Program-made: the position numbers and the translations under genes
Notes under the pieces: model-generated
What the model was told of the DNA's origin: nothing
Database searches by the model: none
What the model saw: only the letters and a program-made list of their open reading frames with translations
Shown here: positions 61,983 to 64,000 of the stretch, one piece after another
Layout of the letters: each line of letters opens with the position of its first letter
How positions within the stretch are numbered: position 1 is the first letter of the stretch
Source: Thalassospiraceae bacterium LMO-JJ14
GTDB taxonomy: Bacteria; Pseudomonadota; Alphaproteobacteria; Rhodospirillales; Casp-alpha2
DNA length: 64,000 nucleotides
Assembly: GCA_021555105.2 (NCBI GenBank)
Contig: CP134604.1
Location: 2,666,001 to 2,730,000, forward strand
Reading direction: 5' to 3'

Positions 61983-62962
61983 GTGTCCCGGGGTGACGTC
62001 GGGTATGCCATCCACGCGACAAGTCCGAGTGCGATCCAGAATATTTCCCTGATCCTGCGCACCGCAGCGCAGGCAAGGCCAAGGCCGGGTACGCCGGTTA
62101 TGGCACCGGAAATCAGGACAAAAGCCCCTTCCTGTGCACCGATACCGAGCGGAATGAAAAACACGGCAGCCCGTATCATCTGTGCAAGCGCCTCAATCAT
62201 CCAGGCATCCGCCCAACCGATTTCATTCCCGAGGAGCAGAAACGTCACGTATATTTCAACGACGCCCAGTACCCAGTTAATGAAGGCAAGGACGAGCGAC
62301 GCCAATAACCGCCCACGATGGCGCGTGTAGAAAGTGACAAATCGATGGTCCAGCTCTTCGATGACCCTGATTGCTCCGGCGGCGCGCTCCGCCCATGCTT
62401 GCCCGGAAAACCTCGCCACCAGCCAACTTGATGCCTTGTATCGCTGGATCGCGAACATCAGTAACGTACCTATACTCAGAAAGACCAACCCTGCACTGGC
62501 GGTGGCTTGCAGCGGGCCGTCGATCACGTCGGAGAGAGCCATGAAAACGAAGCCGATCATCAGGAATACGATCAGGCCAATCATGTTGACGGTCCGCGCC
62601 ATGACGATCGAAGCCGTCGCTTCGGTATAACGCACGCCATACCTGGCCTTGAGGAGCACTGCTTTGACAGGTTCGCCTGCAAAACCGCCGGCGGGAACGG
62701 TATTGTTGAACGCCTCGCCTGCCAAGCGGACGATAAAGGTTCGCCTTATCCAGGTCAGACTCACCGGTAGCGATGTCAGGATCAGCAGCCAGGAAACAGA
62801 ATCGCCCAGAAACGCCAGAAAATAGATGCCGATGACAATAACGATCCCCACGGCACCGACCTGAAGCACCCGCCCGGCAACATCGTTCAGGTCGATACCG
62901 CTGATAATCCAATACAGCAGACCGACACCAATCAAAAGCGAGAGGACTTTCCAGCTACGCAT
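61976..62962 (-). CDS. HpnL-like membrane protein (lysylphosphatidylglycerol synthase TM family)
   Basis: 328 residues from ATG 62962, where ATGCGTAG overlaps the hpnN stop by eight bases; longer frames to 62974 or 63010 are possible. It is a polytopic membrane protein with eight or so helices of the LPG synthase TM region: FIVRLAGEAFNNTVPAGGFAGEPVKA, LFMIGFVFMALSDVI, ALAQMIRAAVFFIPLGIGAQEGAF. That pattern is shared with HpnL of hopanoid loci; a role in polar-lipid or hopanoid transfer across membranes is a family inference. It follows hpnN in one operon. Confidence 0.75.
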   Translation of the reverse strand: MRSWKVLSLLIGVGLLYWIISGIDLNDVAGRVLQVGAVGIVIVIGIYFLAFLGDSVSWLLILTSLPVSLTWIRRTFIVRLAGEAFNNTVPAGGFAGEPVKAVLLKARYGVRYTEATASIVMARTVNMIGLIVFLMIGFVFMALSDVIDGPLQATASAGLVFLSIGTLLMFAIQRYKASSWLVARFSGQAWAERAAGAIRVIEELDHRFVTFYTRHRGRLLASLVLAFINWVLGVVEIYVTFLLLGNEIGWADAWMIEALAQMIRAAVFFIPLGIGAQEGAFVLISGAITGVPGLGLACAAVRRIREIFWIALGLVAWMAYPTSPRDTP

Positions 62963-64000
62963 CCACCTGCCCATTATCAATATGGCCTTTATCCGAATGG
63001 CCAGCATCACGAGAACGCATCATCAGCGCCATCAGCGCCGGCAGGAATATCAGAATCGCGACCAGGCTTAGCGATATGGCGATACTGAGCAATAGCCCCA
63101 TGCTGGCTGTCCCCGGATGGCCGGAAAGCATGATCGAGCCGAATGACCCCAGCGTCGTCAGGGCGCTCAGCAGAACAGCACGCGGTGTCGTCGTCGACAT
63201 GGCATCGTGGTGGTCGGTATCGCTCGCGACAATGGCGCGCTGGCGCAACACGATGTGAATGCCGAAATCGACACTCAGGCCGAACAGAAGCGGCAGCACG
63301 ATCACATTGGCAAAATTGAACGGCACACCAGCCACGGCAGAAACCGCCAAGGTCCACAATGCGGCGACACAAACGGGTGCGAAAACCAGAAAGACGTCCC
63401 GGAGACGACGCAAAACAACCCAAAGCACGCAGCCTATGCCCAGCAAGGCAATAACCAGCGCCTTGCCAAAAGCGTCCAGAACGGCGCGACCTGCTTCGAC
63501 GATGATTATCGGTCCGCCTGTGGCTTGCGGCGCAACGCTCTGCACTGCCTCGACGAATTCACGAAGCCTTACCGGGTCGCGCAAATCGGCTTTCGGCCGC
63601 ACATCTAGGCGGGCTCTGCCGTCCTCGCTCAGATACCTGCTTTTCAGTTCCGCCGGAAGCCCTGCGACATCCACTTCCGAAGCTTCGAGCGCCGTCACCA
63701 GATCTTCAAGACGTCCCGGCAGATACCTGAAAAGTGCCTGATTGATACGCGCCGCCTGCTCTGCACGAGTGCCGTTCAATGCGGCAGCCAAACGGGTCGC
63801 TGCCGGGCCAAGAGCGGCATCGCTGGACAAGGCACTCAAGCTTTCGGCAATCTGATTCAACGCCGTATCCAGATTCTGCCCCGACAACGCAATCGCGCCT
63901 GGAGGAGCGAAAAACGCCGGCCCCATGAAGAGTGCCATACGCTCAATGATGGCAAGTTTGGCCGCCTGCGCATCCGGGATCAGTGAAAATATACTGTCGA
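62955..64000 (-). CDS. hpnN: HpnN-like RND/MMPL transporter, C-terminal part (cut by right edge)
   Basis: About 349 codons are visible; the frame continues through the right edge with no start. It shows one half of an MMPL/RND exporter: a periplasmic region, RLRDVFLVFAPVCVAALWTLAV, then VIVLPLLFGLSVDFGIHIVLRQR (TM with the family's Asp-Phe-Gly-Ile), TPRAVLLSALTTLGSFGSIMLSGHPGTASM and the last helix. HpnN moves hopanoids to the outer membrane in Rhodopseudomonas, and HpnL-like neighbours fit. The N-terminal half, about 500 residues, lies outside the window. Confidence 0.8.
   Translation of the reverse strand, partial: DSIFSLIPDAQAAKLAIIERMALFMGPAFFAPPGAIALSGQNLDTALNQIAESLSALSSDAALGPAATRLAAALNGTRAEQAARINQALFRYLPGRLEDLVTALEASEVDVAGLPAELKSRYLSEDGRARLDVRPKADLRDPVRLREFVEAVQSVAPQATGGPIIIVEAGRAVLDAFGKALVIALLGIGCVLWVVLRRLRDVFLVFAPVCVAALWTLAVSAVAGVPFNFANVIVLPLLFGLSVDFGIHIVLRQRAIVASDTDHHDAMSTTTPRAVLLSALTTLGSFGSIMLSGHPGTASMGLLLSIAISLSLVAILIFLPALMALMMRSRDAGHSDKGHIDNGQVDA

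Overview
This 64 kb window is a stretch of ordinary-looking chromosome from an alphaproteobacterium, most likely of the Rhodospirillales or a nearby order. Lineage markers are DUF2336, EipA/DUF1134, PopZ, Usg, two short PAS proteins of the type expanded in that group, an alphaproteobacterial RpoH, a CIRCE-controlled groESL operon and hopanoid-associated HpnN/HpnL-like genes. Most coding sequences have good Shine-Dalgarno sites and gene packing is tight. I saw no insertion sequence, prophage, CRISPR array or integrase.

Layout. 1-3.8 kb: partial aldo/keto reductase, DUF2336 protein overlapping an EipA homologue, a PAS protein and a secreted DsrE-like protein. 3.9-12.4 kb: tRNA-His, a ThDP enzyme, a class I aminotransferase, argC, two alpha/beta hydrolases (one MetX-like), an acyl-CoA ligase, a PhnA/YjdM zinc-ribbon protein and a truncated haemoglobin. 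12.4-14.8 kb: a two-gene YeeE/YedE sulfur transporter operon with a striking promoter, then rplM-rpsI. 14.8-19.4 kb: a hotdog thioesterase divergent from a five-gene run (enoyl-CoA hydratase, BKACE, CoA-binding protein, GNAT, O-acetylhomoserine sulfhydrylase). 19.4-26.7 kb: MFS carrier, hutF, an oligopeptide-type ABC importer without ATPase genes, and a tandem universal stress protein. 26.9-34.4 kb: class III aminotransferase, winged-helix protein, TauD-like dioxygenase, ilvD, HxlR regulator, MAPEG protein, class V aminotransferase and a small membrane coiled-coil protein. 34.4-41.2 kb: mscS, valS, popZ, tolC and pcm, all on the minus strand. 41.3-43 kb: tRNA-Cys and tRNA-Asn with their own promoter and terminator, a second PAS protein, and a secreted HEMTH protein. 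43-53.8 kb: a Pat-like ADP-forming acyl-CoA synthetase/GNAT, a CHASE2 adenylate cyclase, a type I secretion ABC transporter and HlyD adaptor followed by a MotA/MotB-type channel pair. 53.8-59.5 kb: MBL hydrolase, DUF62 SAM hydrolase, groES-groEL, usg, and rpoH with a long leader. 59.5-64 kb: MlaA, two MlaC paralogues, an HpnL-like protein and the C-terminal part of HpnN.

How the parts may work together. The right end suggests lipid and hopanoid traffic in the outer membrane. The 48-54 kb block resembles, in composition only, type I secretion systems coupled to a proton channel (SiiAB of Salmonella SPI-4); TolC at 38.8-40.2 kb could serve as its outer-membrane duct. GroESL (HrcA/CIRCE) and rpoH form a heat-shock neighbourhood. 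The YeeE/YedE promoter combines an FNR-type site at about -41.5 with a palindrome matching the SqrR/BigR persulfide-sensor operator, so it may respond to both oxygen and sulfide. Four convergent gene pairs share exactly four bases at their stop codons.

Limits: all family calls come from reading motifs, not from database searches. Starts were chosen from Shine-Dalgarno spacing and family length, and several are uncertain, as noted. The only gap above 300 bases without a full gene is 59093-59549, which holds the rpoH leader, its promoter, a large AT-rich inverted repeat and the mlaA terminator.
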